From NCBI RefSeq assembly GCF_003144395.1, contig NZ_PENZ01000034.1, forward strand, positions 248,001 to 312,000: a stretch of 64,000 nt of DNA, given 5' to 3'. The notes beneath the pieces were generated by a model. It ran no database searches. It saw only the letters and a program-made list of their open reading frames with translations, and had not been told where the DNA came from. Origin of the DNA: Proteus faecis. GTDB lineage: Bacteria > Pseudomonadota > Gammaproteobacteria > Enterobacterales > Enterobacteriaceae. Of this stretch, positions 53,603-63,329 are shown piece after piece (the stretch's first letter is position 1; each line of letters begins with the position of its first letter). The position numbers and the translations under genes are program-made.

Positions 53603-54199
53603 TTATTTTAGCAATTGAGTAAATTGCTGATATAACATATTACCTAATGTTTTTGCGGTATATTCTTTGCTATGGTCTAAATTATCAACAGCTGCATGCA
53701 TACCATGATAAATTAATGTACTGATTAATTCCGGTTGTGTTACGTGCCAAGTTTTATTTTCTGAACCCGAAATTAATAGTGTTTTAATTTGCTGTAATGC
53801 CCTATTTTCATGAATATTACTGCTTTGATGAAATACTTGATGAAAAAGCATATCGTGTAATGCTTGTTTCTCAACATAAGCAATAACGCTAACTTCACAC
53901 CATTGTTTTAATTTTTCACGATGATCTTGTTGTGAGCAGGCGTCCATTGCGTTATCTATTTTATTTAAATACCAATCCATATAACGTGTTCTCAGTGCAT
54001 CAAGAATGTCTGTTTTGGCAGAAAAATAGTGGTAATACGTTCCTTTGGCTACCCCTGCTTTTTTTACGATATCGCTAACGGTTGTGACATCAAAACCTTT
54101 ATCAAGAAATAACGTTTCTGCTGCATTCATTAACTCTTCTAAACGAACCTCGGCGGGTTTTGTTCTTGGTTTATCTGTTGTTTGTTCTTCTAATGACAT
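53603..54199 (-). CDS. TetR-family repressor of the adjacent DHA2 exporter
   Basis: 198 residues. HTH VSDIVKKAGVAKGTYYHYFSAKTDILDAL (about 42-70), then a helical ligand domain. Divergent from the DHA2 exporter, with a palindromic operator TGACCG-A-CGGTCA near that gene's start. Probable local repressor. Confidence 0.85.
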   Translation of the reverse strand: MSLEEQTTDKPRTKPAEVRLEELMNAAETLFLDKGFDVTTVSDIVKKAGVAKGTYYHYFSAKTDILDALRTRYMDWYLNKIDNAMDACSQQDHREKLKQWCEVSVIAYVEKQALHDMLFHQVFHQSSNIHENRALQQIKTLLISGSENKTWHVTQPELISTLIYHGMHAAVDNLDHSKEYTAKTLGNMLYQQFTQLLK

Positions 54200-54289
54200 T
54201 ACTTATCTCCCTCAAAGGCGCTTGTAAAGCGTACTCTATATTAAAGCGACTCACAATGATGATAAATGAAACTCATTATCAATATAAAT

Positions 54290-54302
54290 TGACCGACGGT
54301 CA
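54290..54302. promoter_or_regulatory. Operator TGACCG-A-CGGTCA
   Basis: Perfect 6-1-6 palindrome, GC-rich within AT-rich DNA, 50 bases upstream of the DHA2 exporter start and about 90 bases from the TetR gene. The GACCG/CGGTC half-sites are common for TetR-family operators. Confidence 0.65.
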
Positions 54303-54351
54303 GTCGAATACTATGATGCTATTATTATTCATCATTAAGGCAATAAAGCTT

Positions 54352-55854
54352 ATGACTTCTTTAAAACGACCGTCACTTATCTGTGCCATTTGTTTAGGTA
54401 CTTTTATGGCAACGCTCGATATTAGTATCGTAAATGTGGCTCTACCGACGATTCAAAATGATATACATGCTGACATGGCAACCTTACAGTGGATTGTTGA
54501 TGCTTATGCACTTTGTCTATCAGCTTGTATTTTGTCATCCGGTCCTTTAAGTGATCGCTTTGGACGAAAAAAAGTGTGGCTATGGGGCGTAATTATCTTC
54601 ACGTTAGGCTCAGTAATTTGTGCAATTGCACAGCAACATGAAATATTAATTCTTGGACGTATTATTCAAGGTATTGCTGCGGCTGCACTTATTCCGGGTG
54701 CACTGTCTTTAATCACTCATGCTTTTCCTATTGATATTGAACGGGTTCGCATCATAGGAATATGGTCTTCTGTTAGTGCATTATCACTCATCATTGGGCC
54801 TATTTTAGGTGGTGTTTTAGTTCATGCGAGTGGTTGGGCGAGTATATTTCTTATTAATATTCCTATTGGCATTCTTACCGTTTTATTAGGTTGGTATGGA
54901 TTAAGTGAGAGTGCTGATCCTGAAAATGTTGCTTTAGATCCTTTTGGTCAATTAACCAGTATGTTGGGATTAGGATCACTGACTTATGGTTTAATTGAAG
55001 CTGGCTCTGTGGGGTGGTCACATTATAGAACGGTATCAACACTGATTGCGGGAATTATATTTCTTGTCCTTTTTTTAATGATAGAAAAACGCGTTCAACG
55101 TCCTTTACTACCATTGACTTTATTTAAAGATCGCACGTTCTTTCAATATAATCTTTCTTCTTTTACCTTGGGTTTTGCTACATACAGTAATGTCTTTTTT
55201 ATTGCTTTCTTTTTGCAAAAAGCACAAGGCTGGAGTGCATTAGAAACGGGATGGAGAATGGCACCAGAATTTATTGCAATGGCACTGTTTTCTATGTCTT
55301 TTGGACGACTCTCTTCTTATTTCTCAGTCAGAAAGCTTATGATCTATGGTTTCTTATTTATCGCTATTTCTTCTTGTTTATTAGCGACATTAGCAACAAA
55401 TAGCCACTATGGAATAACAGGAAGCTATCTGTTTGTATTAGGTGCTGGAATGGGATTATCAACACCCGCAATAGGTGCTTTAGTGATGAAAAGTGTGCCA
55501 CCATCTCGTTCTGGTATGGCGTCTGCAACTATGAATGCATTAAGACAAACCGGCATGACAATGGGAATTGCTTTATTAGGGACATTGATGGTGCAACAAG
55601 CTATTCATTATATGGTGATCCAAAGTCAAGTATTAGGAATATCTGTAAATTATATCGATATTGTTGGTTTAGTGACTGAAAATACGACAAATAGTTTAGA
55701 CAAAGATTTTGTTACTTTGTTACCAGAGGCGTTTAATTCAGGATTTGCTTATGCAATTGCGACTGCGGGGATCTCATGTTTTGTGACTTTATTTATTGTG
55801 CTCTTTCCTATTAAAGCAAAACATAAGGCACTTACTCAACAAATCACAGATTAA
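54352..55854 (+). CDS. DHA2-family MFS multidrug exporter
   Basis: 500 residues with 14 hydrophobic segments (EmrB/QacA type). Opening LGTFMATLDISIVNVALPTIQNDI is diagnostic, with motif A GPLSDRFGRKKVWLWG and motif C GPILGGVLV. ATG 54352 is chosen (AAGG 11 bases upstream; aligned start MTSLKRPSLI). Upstream in-frame ATGs would run through the operator. Controlled, by context, by the divergent TetR gene. Confidence 0.85.
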   Translation: MTSLKRPSLICAICLGTFMATLDISIVNVALPTIQNDIHADMATLQWIVDAYALCLSACILSSGPLSDRFGRKKVWLWGVIIFTLGSVICAIAQQHEILILGRIIQGIAAAALIPGALSLITHAFPIDIERVRIIGIWSSVSALSLIIGPILGGVLVHASGWASIFLINIPIGILTVLLGWYGLSESADPENVALDPFGQLTSMLGLGSLTYGLIEAGSVGWSHYRTVSTLIAGIIFLVLFLMIEKRVQRPLLPLTLFKDRTFFQYNLSSFTLGFATYSNVFFIAFFLQKAQGWSALETGWRMAPEFIAMALFSMSFGRLSSYFSVRKLMIYGFLFIAISSCLLATLATNSHYGITGSYLFVLGAGMGLSTPAIGALVMKSVPPSRSGMASATMNALRQTGMTMGIALLGTLMVQQAIHYMVIQSQVLGISVNYIDIVGLVTENTTNSLDKDFVTLLPEAFNSGFAYAIATAGISCFVTLFIVLFPIKAKHKALTQQITD

Positions 55855-55857
55855 CAT

Positions 55858-56802
55858 TTATAAACGTTGAGTTAGAAATTCAAGAAAAGACTCAATATTA
55901 CGTGAAAGTGTGCTACGAGTTGCATATATTGCCACTAAATTAATCGTTGCGGGTTGTTGAGGAAACTCAATAGCTCGTAACTTACCTTCTTTAATCATAT
56001 CAAGGCAACAATGCTCAGCTAAAATAGCAAATCCCAATCCCTTTAATACTGCTGATTTTGCTAATATGGCGCTGTTTACTCGATAATTACTATTAATGGT
56101 TATTTTGATTGGTTTTTTATCTTCACCCACAAATATCCAAGGTTGCCCTTCTAGTGCGCTTAAGCTTGAAATACACGGCATTTTACTTAATTGTTCAATA
56201 TGTGTAGGTATTCCTGTTTTTTCTAATAATTCATTAGATGCGACAACAATGCTGCGCCATGATTTAATTAAGCGTGAGTGATAACTACTATCTGCTAAAT
56301 TTCCACGATGAAAGGTTAATAACAAATCAATATCATCATCGATGATATTTCTTGGCATTAATTGGGTATCACATTGAATAAGCAAATTAGGATGAAGTGC
56401 GGCAAAATCAGCCAAAATATCACCCAGTAGCTCACTACCATATTCACTTGGAATGGTTAAACGGAAAGTGCCCGTTAATGGTCCATCACGGGTGATATTG
56501 CTAACCACATTATCTAATTCAGTTAAGTTTTTTTTCCCTTGCTGATAGAGTATTTTACCTTGTTCAGTGAGGCGCATCTTTCGGGTTGTTCTATCAATAA
56601 GCTTACAATTAAGTTGTTGTTCAAGTTGTTTAATTGCACGACTAATATTTGAGGTAGGCATAGATAATTGCCGAGCCGCAGCTGCAAATTGTCCTTGATC
56701 TGCAACGGCAGAAAAAATACGTAATAAATTAAGATCGATTTGCATAAATAATTCACTGCCTACTGTATTTCTATTACCTAATATAGACAGTGTATCATTC
56801 AT
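55858..56802 (-). CDS. LysR-type regulator co-transcribed with the accA variant
   Basis: 314 residues from the ATG at 56802 (GAGAG 8 bases upstream) or 295 from ATG 56745, the usual start for the HTH (MQIDLNLLRIFSAVADQGQFAAAARQLSMPTSNISRAIKQLEQQL). The effector domain follows (about 110-310). It begins 21 bases after the accA stop on the same strand, so the two form one unit. An inverted repeat lies upstream of accA. Target genes unknown. Confidence 0.82.
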   Translation of the reverse strand: MNDTLSILGNRNTVGSELFMQIDLNLLRIFSAVADQGQFAAAARQLSMPTSNISRAIKQLEQQLNCKLIDRTTRKMRLTEQGKILYQQGKKNLTELDNVVSNITRDGPLTGTFRLTIPSEYGSELLGDILADFAALHPNLLIQCDTQLMPRNIIDDDIDLLLTFHRGNLADSSYHSRLIKSWRSIVVASNELLEKTGIPTHIEQLSKMPCISSLSALEGQPWIFVGEDKKPIKITINSNYRVNSAILAKSAVLKGLGFAILAEHCCLDMIKEGKLRAIEFPQQPATINLVAIYATRSTLSRNIESFLEFLTQRL

Positions 56803-56823
56803 TTTCTTTTCTCTCGTTAATAA

Positions 56824-57786
56824 TTAACAGTAACCATAAGACATGAGTTTTTGATAACGTTTATCTAAAAGCGCCTCGGTTGAGTAACTTTTTAATAAGG
56901 CTAAGTCAGTTAATAATTGTTGTTTAAGAAATTCAGCAGCTTGTTGATAATTTCGGTGAGCGCCACCTAATGGCTCTGGGATAATGCTGTCGATAATACC
57001 TAATGATTGTAATTTAGGTGCTGTCATTCCCATTGTTTCTGCCGCAATTGGTGCTTTATCAGAACTTTTCCATAAAATAGAGGCACATCCTTCTGGTGAA
57101 ATTGCCGCATAAGTACTGTATTGGAGCATATTAACTTTATCACCAACACCAATGGCTAGCGCACCTCCAGAAAATCCTTCACCAGTAATTGTGCAAATAA
57201 TAGGTGTTTTTAATCGTGACATTTCAAGAATATTACGCGCGATAGCTTCGGCTTGTCCTCGTTCTTCTGCACCGACACCTGGGTAAGCCCCTGCTGAATC
57301 AATAAAAATAATAACGGGTAGATGAAAACGCTCCGCCATTTTCATTAAACGTAATGCTTTTCTATAACCTTCAGGTGATGGCATGCCAAAATTGCGAAGC
57401 ACTTTTTCTTTTGTATCCCGCCCTTTTTGCTGCCCAATCACCATGACAGGCATTTTGTCTAAACGCGCTAACCCCGCCACAATCGCTTTATCATCGGCGT
57501 AAGCCCTATCCCCCGCCAATTCCTGAAAATCAGTAAAAATCGCTTTAATATAATCAAGGGTATATGGGCGCATAGGATGACGAGCGAGTTGCACAATTTC
57601 CCAAGCACCTAAATCAGTAAAAATCGATTTTGTCAGCGAAAGACTTTTTTGCCTTAAGCGTGCGATCTCTTCATCTAAATTAATGCTGGTTAGTTCATCT
57701 TGAGATTGTTTAAAAGTGAGTAATGCATCTATTTTTTCGTCTAATTCAACAATAGGTTTTTCAAATTCAAGATGAATAAAAGACAT
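56824..57786 (-). CDS. accA: Acetyl-CoA carboxylase carboxyltransferase alpha subunit, divergent (probably second) copy
   Basis: 320 residues (E. coli AccA 319). The alpha subunit makes malonyl-CoA with AccD. Strongly similar to Acc[46 protein letters not shown], and [11 protein letters not shown] at the end. Two very conserved spots differ: IDSAGAYPG (E. coli IDTPGAYPG, residues 164-165) and GEGFSGGAL (E. coli GEGGSGGAL, residue 205), both in the active-site region. The usual accA follows dnaE; here it is alone with a LysR gene. I infer an additional, functionally altered copy. Confidence 0.85.
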   Translation of the reverse strand: MSFIHLEFEKPIVELDEKIDALLTFKQSQDELTSINLDEEIARLRQKSLSLTKSIFTDLGAWEIVQLARHPMRPYTLDYIKAIFTDFQELAGDRAYADDKAIVAGLARLDKMPVMVIGQQKGRDTKEKVLRNFGMPSPEGYRKALRLMKMAERFHLPVIIFIDSAGAYPGVGAEERGQAEAIARNILEMSRLKTPIICTITGEGFSGGALAIGVGDKVNMLQYSTYAAISPEGCASILWKSSDKAPIAAETMGMTAPKLQSLGIIDSIIPEPLGGAHRNYQQAAEFLKQQLLTDLALLKSYSTEALLDKRYQKLMSYGYC

Positions 57787-58087
57787 AATGACCTCAGATT
57801 TAATGCAGTAAATAAAACAGTAATGAGATCAGTTTAGAAAAAATAATAGTGTGTTAATAGTGAGGAATTTGATAAACACTATTATCAAAAATGGGATAAT
57901 TAAACTTAGCAATAAGAACCGCAAGAAAAAAGAAGATCAAAAAGAGCTTTTTCTCTTATTTTAAGCTATACAGAAATTATTAAGTCATATATTAATATAC
58001 AGTGTGATTTTATTCTTTCTTCACCCGTAAAAATCGCTCAAGTTATAAAATAAACCATAAAATACAAATAATTAGAATAAATATAAT
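57787..58087. other. Intergenic region between accA and ydeE
   Basis: 301 AT-rich bases carrying the divergent promoters. Apart from the inverted repeat near accA I see no gene, RNA or terminator. Confidence 0.5.
57843..57885. promoter_or_regulatory. Inverted repeat upstream of accA-lysR
   Basis: ATAATAGTGT (57843-57852) and ACACTATTAT (57876-57885) are exact complements 23 bases apart, ending 57 bases from the accA start. Candidate binding site for the co-transcribed LysR protein. Confidence 0.35.
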
Positions 58088-59275
58088 ATGCTCTCAAAAA
58101 AAACACGCTCAACAACTGCACTGCTATTTTCATCACTTCTTCTTACAATAGGAAGAGGTGCAACATTACCGTTTATGGCTATCTATTTGTCTCGGGAGTA
58201 TCAATTACCCGTTGATGATATAGGTATTGCTATGTCTATTGCATTAACAACGGGTATTTTTTTCAGCCTTGGCTTTGGGATGCTTGCTGATAAATTTGAG
58301 AAAAAACGTTATATGTTGCTATCGATTATAACGTTTATTTTTGGATTTGCTGCAATACCTATGATCCATAGTACTGTTTTAGTCGTTATCTTTTTCTCGG
58401 TGATTAACTGCTCTTATTTAGTATTTTCAACCGTGTTAAAGGCCTATTTTTCTGAAACGTTATCAATTTCAGCGAAACCTAAAATATTTTCTCTCAACTA
58501 TACCTTTATCAATATAGGGTGGACAGTTGGCCCACCTATTGGCACCTTATTATTAATGTATGGAACACAATTACCGTTTTGGCTTGCCGCTATTTCTGCC
58601 AGTATCCCACTTTTTATGATCCAGCTATTCGTTCAACGTTCTAAAGTAATAAATGTTGATGCAGAAAATAGTGTGAAATGGGATCCGAAAATAATGTTAA
58701 AAGATAGAGCATTAAGTTGGTTTGTGCTTTCTACTTTTTTCGGTACATTGACATTTGGCTCTTTTGCATCCTGTATTTCACAATATATTTTAGTGGTTTA
58801 TGATGCAAAATTAGCAGAGTCTGTTATTGCGGTTGTATTACCTGTAAATGCCGCCATTGTAGTCTCTCTACAATATATAGTAGGTAAGCATGTTACAGCC
58901 GAAAGACTACGTAAATTAATGACACTTGGTACGCTATTTTTTATGATGGGCTTACTTGGTTTTATGTTTGCAGGCAACAATTTAATTTTTTGGGCATTAG
59001 CTATCACAGTGTTTACCTTAGGTGAGTTAATTTATGCACCAGGTGAGTATATGATGATTGATAACATTGCGCCGTTAGGAATGAAAGCAAGTTATTTTTC
59101 TGCTCAGTCATTAGGTTGGTTAGGTGCTGCACTTAATCCATTGGCCAGTGGTTTTATTCTGACTTCCTTCCCTCCGGTTTCTTTATTTGCGATTTTAATG
59201 GCTGTTTCTGCATTAGCTTGGTTTTGTATGATCCAAGGCATGAACGCCAGTAAAAAAAGAACGATTACACTTTAG
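58088..59275 (+). CDS. ydeE: YdeE-like MFS transporter
   Basis: 395 residues, 12 hydrophobic segments. Closely matches E. coli YdeE: TTALLFSSLLLTIGRGATLPFMAIYLSR, FGMLADKFEKKRYMLL, IAPLGMKASYFSAQSLGWLGAALNP. E. coli YdeE exports dipeptides and some sugars. ydeE lies in the E. coli terminus as well. Divergent from accA; single gene with a strong terminator. Confidence 0.88.
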   Translation: MLSKKTRSTTALLFSSLLLTIGRGATLPFMAIYLSREYQLPVDDIGIAMSIALTTGIFFSLGFGMLADKFEKKRYMLLSIITFIFGFAAIPMIHSTVLVVIFFSVINCSYLVFSTVLKAYFSETLSISAKPKIFSLNYTFINIGWTVGPPIGTLLLMYGTQLPFWLAAISASIPLFMIQLFVQRSKVINVDAENSVKWDPKIMLKDRALSWFVLSTFFGTLTFGSFASCISQYILVVYDAKLAESVIAVVLPVNAAIVVSLQYIVGKHVTAERLRKLMTLGTLFFMMGLLGFMFAGNNLIFWALAITVFTLGELIYAPGEYMMIDNIAPLGMKASYFSAQSLGWLGAALNPLASGFILTSFPPVSLFAILMAVSALAWFCMIQGMNASKKRTITL

Positions 59276-59296
59276 CTTTGTTTAAATATGCAGACT

Positions 59297-59321
59297 AAAA
59301 AGACACCTTGGTGTCTTTTTT
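59297..59321. terminator. Terminator after ydeE
   Basis: Stem AAAAAGACACC / GGTGTCTTTTT with a 2-base loop, T-rich on the plus side and A-rich before it, so it can also serve the convergent phosphoesterase gene. Confidence 0.85.
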
Positions 59322-59410
59322 ATGAGTCATAGTAGAAAACGGATAACTTATCAGTCTCTACTTTTCCTTTTCAAGATTGCGTTATATAAGCTAAATATGG
59401 CTCAATTTAA

Positions 59411-59947
59411 CTATTTTGACGCTCTTCTTATGATTGTTTCAATGCTAATAGGGAAAAAATCGTTAACATCAACACCCACGTTAATGGCATTTTTTCCTAA
59501 AACATCTAAACGCTTACGTTGAGTCGGATCTTTTTGTGAATTATGAACATGACCATATAAATGAATTGAATCACGGAAAAAACCAGCCCATTCCAATATA
59601 GGATAATGAAACATCACAATTTTTCTTTTTTTATAATCCAACTCAAAATAATCTTTTACCCATTCAAATGCCGATGCATCAAATTCCGGATCGTCTAGAA
59701 ACTTGTCGTGATTTCCACGGATAAGGTACTTTTTACCTTTTAATCGGCGCAAGATTTGATTGGCATCTCGCCCTGTTCCGCGATAAAGAAAATCACCTAA
59801 AATGTAGATTTCGTCATTATCAGAAACGTAAGCATTCCAATTATGAATTAAAGTGTCATTCATATGACTAACACTGTTGAATGGACGATCACAAAGATTG
59901 AGGATATTTGAATGGCAGAAATGTGTATCAGAAGTAAAGTAAATCAT
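59411..59947 (-). CDS. Metallophosphoesterase family protein
   Basis: 178 residues, calcineurin-like dimetal phosphoesterase. Motifs in order: YFTSDTHFCH (Asp7, His9), LGDFLYRG, RGNHDKF, MFHYPI and LYGHVHN. Soluble cytoplasmic enzyme; small members of this group act on phosphodiesters or nucleotides, but the substrate here is unknown. It ends convergent with ydeE. Confidence 0.85.
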   Translation of the reverse strand: MIYFTSDTHFCHSNILNLCDRPFNSVSHMNDTLIHNWNAYVSDNDEIYILGDFLYRGTGRDANQILRRLKGKKYLIRGNHDKFLDDPEFDASAFEWVKDYFELDYKKRKIVMFHYPILEWAGFFRDSIHLYGHVHNSQKDPTQRKRLDVLGKNAINVGVDVNDFFPISIETIIRRASK

Positions 59948-60079
59948 AGTAATTTCTTAATAAGTAATAAAGTTCTCAACCTTAAGAAAATATTTTCCCT
60001 CGGTCTGCATAGTGATATTTTTTCAAAATAATTCCCTCCTTTAGTTAAAAATAAAACAATAAGTACAATATCATCTGTC

Positions 60080-60925
60080 TTATTGTCGTTGATGTTGTTT
60101 ACGGTAACCCGATAAAGAGTTACCTGTTTCTCTTTTAAAATATCGGCATAAATATGAGGGATCATCAAAATGAAGCTTCATTGATAACTCATTTACCGAA
60201 AGCGAAGTGTGCATTAATAATGTTTTTATTTCAAGAGTAACCTGACGATTAATCAAGGTCTTAGGCGCATCATTAAAGAATTGCTTTGTTATTTGTGATA
60301 AATAAAACGGTGTAATGTTAAGCTGATTTGCATAAAAAGCCACCTCTCTATGCTCTAAACAATATTTTCCGATCAATTCCCAAAACTGCCAGCAAAGCTT
60401 TTCTTTACGACTAAATTCTTTGTTGGCGATCGAGAAATGAGGGGGTATTGATTCAGTAATCGCAAAAAAAAGATTTTGTAAGTGGTTTTTTAACATTAAT
60501 TTTCTGTGTTCAGAATAACTGTTATCTATATGTATTAGCTGTTGAGTCCATCTATTTAAGTCTTCATATTGCTCTTTTTGTGGGTGGCAAACAGGGTTTT
60601 CATGGAGAAATGAAAATAAAGTATTAGAAAGAGAATAAGCAATTTCTGAGGCAAAAGATTTATCAAGAAAGCAATAAAACAAGCGAAAGTTTGCTGATTT
60701 TTGATTCAAAACAGTCATCATATCATCGCCTAAAATAAGAATATCATTCGCTTTGATCACCTGTTTTTGAAAACCAATATTGGCTATTGCCCTACCTTCT
60801 AAACAAATCATAATCACAATATAGGATAAAGGTAGAGGATAACCAATTTCATTTGTCATATTACTTTCACCTATTATGGCATGTTGCGATGACGCATTAA
60901 GTCGTGACAGAACTTGACTCAACAT
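60080..60925 (-). CDS. AraC-family transcriptional regulator
   Basis: 281 residues. N-terminal cupin-like sensor (about 25-110: [36 protein letters not shown]) and a C-terminal pair of HTH motifs (about 185-281: [23 protein letters not shown] and [35 protein letters not shown]). It has no obvious target next to it; neighbours are a phosphoesterase and a GNAT gene. Effector unknown. Confidence 0.85.
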   Translation of the reverse strand: MLSQVLSRLNASSQHAIIGESNMTNEIGYPLPLSYIVIMICLEGRAIANIGFQKQVIKANDILILGDDMMTVLNQKSANFRLFYCFLDKSFASEIAYSLSNTLFSFLHENPVCHPQKEQYEDLNRWTQQLIHIDNSYSEHRKLMLKNHLQNLFFAITESIPPHFSIANKEFSRKEKLCWQFWELIGKYCLEHREVAFYANQLNITPFYLSQITKQFFNDAPKTLINRQVTLEIKTLLMHTSLSVNELSMKLHFDDPSYLCRYFKRETGNSLSGYRKQHQRQ

Positions 60926-61147
60926 AAATCAATTAACCTCTTTTAATGCTTACCTAGCCCATTTGCTATTTTTATCTTTGACGATATTGAATTTAATAAC
61001 AAGTATCCATTCTCATTTAGTTGTCAAAAGTACCGATTTTACCTGTTTTATGACATTCGGTTTTTTAGCTGTTCTCTTTAGAATACTCACATCTTAAAGG
61101 CGTAAGATAAATTGCAAAACACTTGAAAATTAAGAGAACTTATTGAA

Positions 61148-61705
61148 ATGAAAACATTAAAAACAGAGAGGCTTATACTTCGCCCATGGAAACTTTCTGA
61201 TGCATCAAGTTTGTATCAATATGCAAAAGATGAACGCATTGGTCCAATTGCAGGTTGGCCAGCACATAAAAGTGTTGAAGAAAGTGCCGAAATTATTCGC
61301 TCTATATTTATGCGTAACGAAGTTTATGCCGTTACGTTAATTGATGATGATCTCGCTATCGGTTTGGTTGGATTATCTTTCGCAAATGAGAGTAATTTCC
61401 CTATTGGAGATAATGATGCTGAAGTTTCTTATTGGATTGGTGTGCCATTTTGGGGCAAAGGTTTAATACCAGAAGCTGTAAAAGAAATCTGTCGACATAG
61501 CTTTGAAACATTGGAATTAGATAATTTATGGTGTGGCTATTTCGCTGATAATGAGAAGTCACAAAAAGCACAAGAAAAATGTGGATTTAAATTCCATCAT
61601 GTTATTGAAGAACAATACGTGGAATGTTTAGATGAAGTGAAAGTTGAAAATATTTGTCGCTTAACTAAAGATGAATGGAATGAAATCCAAAAACAGATGG
61701 ATTAA
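61148..61705 (+). CDS. GNAT N-acetyltransferase (RimJ/RimL type)
   Basis: 185 residues. Begins TLKTERLILRPWKLSDASSLYQYAKD, the usual N-terminus of ribosomal-protein-type acetyltransferases, with the acetyl-CoA region YWIGVPFWGKGLIPEAVKEICRHSFE and the late DNEKSQKAQEKCGFKF. Transfers acetyl to an amino group; target unknown. Monocistronic, good terminator. Confidence 0.88.
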   Translation: MKTLKTERLILRPWKLSDASSLYQYAKDERIGPIAGWPAHKSVEESAEIIRSIFMRNEVYAVTLIDDDLAIGLVGLSFANESNFPIGDNDAEVSYWIGVPFWGKGLIPEAVKEICRHSFETLELDNLWCGYFADNEKSQKAQEKCGFKFHHVIEEQYVECLDEVKVENICRLTKDEWNEIQKQMD

Positions 61706-61710
61706 AACAA

Positions 61711-61749
61711 AACACCAGATTGTGAAATTCATATTATCTGGTGTTTTTT
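61711..61749. terminator. Bidirectional terminator after the GNAT gene
   Basis: Ten-base-pair perfect stem AACACCAGAT / ATCTGGTGTT with a 15-base loop and TTTT after it; the minus side also gives TTTTG, serving the convergent PLP enzyme gene. Confidence 0.8.
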
Positions 61750-61768
61750 AATTAACACGATAATTTAA

Positions 61769-63052
61769 TTAAACATGTGCTAATGCTTGGGATAAATCAG
61801 CAATTAAATCTTGAGGATTTTCTATTCCAATAGATAAACGAATAGTGGTGTCTTGAATGCCAATGCTATGTCGTAATGTTATTGGTACACCCGAATGCGT
61901 TGTTGAACCAGGATGACATGCTAGAGATTCTGTTCCCCCTAGACTTACTGCCAGTTTAAAAATTTTCATGGCATTAAGAAAACGGAAAGCTTCACTTTCT
62001 CCACCCACAATATCAAATGAGAAAGTTGAGCCCGCACCTGTACATTGTTTAGTAAAAACTTGAGCTTCAACAGAATTTTTATTAGCAAAAGGTAAATAAT
62101 GGATTGCTTTTACTTTTTCATGGTCACGCAGAAACTCTGCAACTAATAATGCATTCTGATTGGCTTTTTCCATTCTAATTTGTAACGTTTCTAACGAACG
62201 ACCTAACATCCAGCAAGAATGCGGATCCAGTTGCGTCCCTATAGCTCCTCTTAATAATCTGATTTGATTAATAAGCTCACGAGAGCCCATTGCTGCACCT
62301 GCGACTAAATCTGAGTGTCCACCAACATATTTAGTTAAAGAATAGAGTGAAATATCAGCACCTTGTTCTATTGGATGTTGGTATACAGGGCCAAGTAATG
62401 TGTTATCACAAACAATAATAGGACGATAGCCTTGCGTTTTTTCTAATTGGTCAGCAACATTTTTTAATGCTTCAATATCAACTAATGAGTTAGTCGGGTT
62501 TGCAGGAGTTTCTGCAAAAATAACGGATACACGCCCCTTTTGACTGGCTTTATCGGCTTGTTCTTGAATAAGTGAGAGATTTAATCCATCAGTAAATGGG
62601 GTTGCTTGAATACCAAATTTAGCAAGTGTTTTGGCAATTAATGTCTCAGTTCCACCATAAAGTGGCTGTGAGTGTAAAATGACATCACCTGGTTGCGTTA
62701 ATGCCATTAATGTTGTGGTGATCGCGGACATTCCTGATGAAAATAATACACAAGATTGTGTATTTTCATAAACTGCTAATCTGTCTTCAACAATTTCACT
62801 ATTCGGTTGGTTAAAACGAGAATAAACTAAACCCGCTTTTTCACCTTCTGGTAAAGGTTTTCTACCACTTACTGTATCAAAAAAAGCTTTGCCCTCTTCA
62901 GCACTTTTAAAAATAAAGGTGGAGGTTAAAAATACAGGTGGTTTAACTGAACCTTCAGAGAGTAATGGATCATAGCCATAACTCATCATTAGTGTTTCTG
63001 GTGATATTTTATGTTCGCCGATATATTGTTTTTTCAGTTGAGAATCAGTCAT
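61769..63052 (-). CDS. Cystathionine gamma-synthase-family PLP enzyme
   Basis: 427 residues of the Cys/Met-metabolism family. Tyr in VYSRFNQPN (77), the substrate motif SSGMSA (105-110), Asp216 in [10 protein letters not shown] and PLP Lys241 in [13 protein letters not shown]. Longer than MetB or methionine gamma-lyase (about 386-400) because of an N-terminal extension. Could be a methionine gamma-lyase or homocysteine/cystathionine enzyme; sequence alone does not decide. The neighbour is a MetQ-type lipoprotein gene, so sulphur-amino-acid use is likely. Confidence 0.83.
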   Translation of the reverse strand: MTDSQLKKQYIGEHKISPETLMMSYGYDPLLSEGSVKPPVFLTSTFIFKSAEEGKAFFDTVSGRKPLPEGEKAGLVYSRFNQPNSEIVEDRLAVYENTQSCVLFSSGMSAITTTLMALTQPGDVILHSQPLYGGTETLIAKTLAKFGIQATPFTDGLNLSLIQEQADKASQKGRVSVIFAETPANPTNSLVDIEALKNVADQLEKTQGYRPIIVCDNTLLGPVYQHPIEQGADISLYSLTKYVGGHSDLVAGAAMGSRELINQIRLLRGAIGTQLDPHSCWMLGRSLETLQIRMEKANQNALLVAEFLRDHEKVKAIHYLPFANKNSVEAQVFTKQCTGAGSTFSFDIVGGESEAFRFLNAMKIFKLAVSLGGTESLACHPGSTTHSGVPITLRHSIGIQDTTIRLSIGIENPQDLIADLSQALAHV

Positions 63053-63278
63053 TTTTTATTTCTTGTGTTTAATGAAGGATCTTTATCATACTGAAAAAAA
63101 TTCATGTTGTTAGAATGTTTTATATAGAGTAAAAACCTGTGGTTATATAAACATAATGAGTTCAAACATAAAAATAGCTTTAAATAAAAAGTTCTATTCA
63201 TTGGTCGGTATTTAAACAAGATGATTGGACTAAATAAGCGTTGATTATTCTAGTTAAAAAGAAGGAAAAAATAAGATA

Positions 63279-63322
63279 AACTTAAAGATAAAAAGATGAG
63301 TGTCTCTTTTTACCTTTAAGTT
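63279..63322 (-). terminator. Terminator of the MetQ-type gene
   Basis: Eighteen-base-pair stem with one G-U pair (AACTTAAAG... / ...CTTTAAGTT), 8 bases past the stop on the minus strand, then T-rich sequence. Confidence 0.75.
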
Positions 63323-63329
63323 AAGGAGC

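Noticed and set aside
59322-59522. 66-codon plus-strand ORF after ydeE
   Set aside because: Begins in the tail of the ydeE terminator and runs antisense into the metallophosphoesterase gene; a shadow frame.
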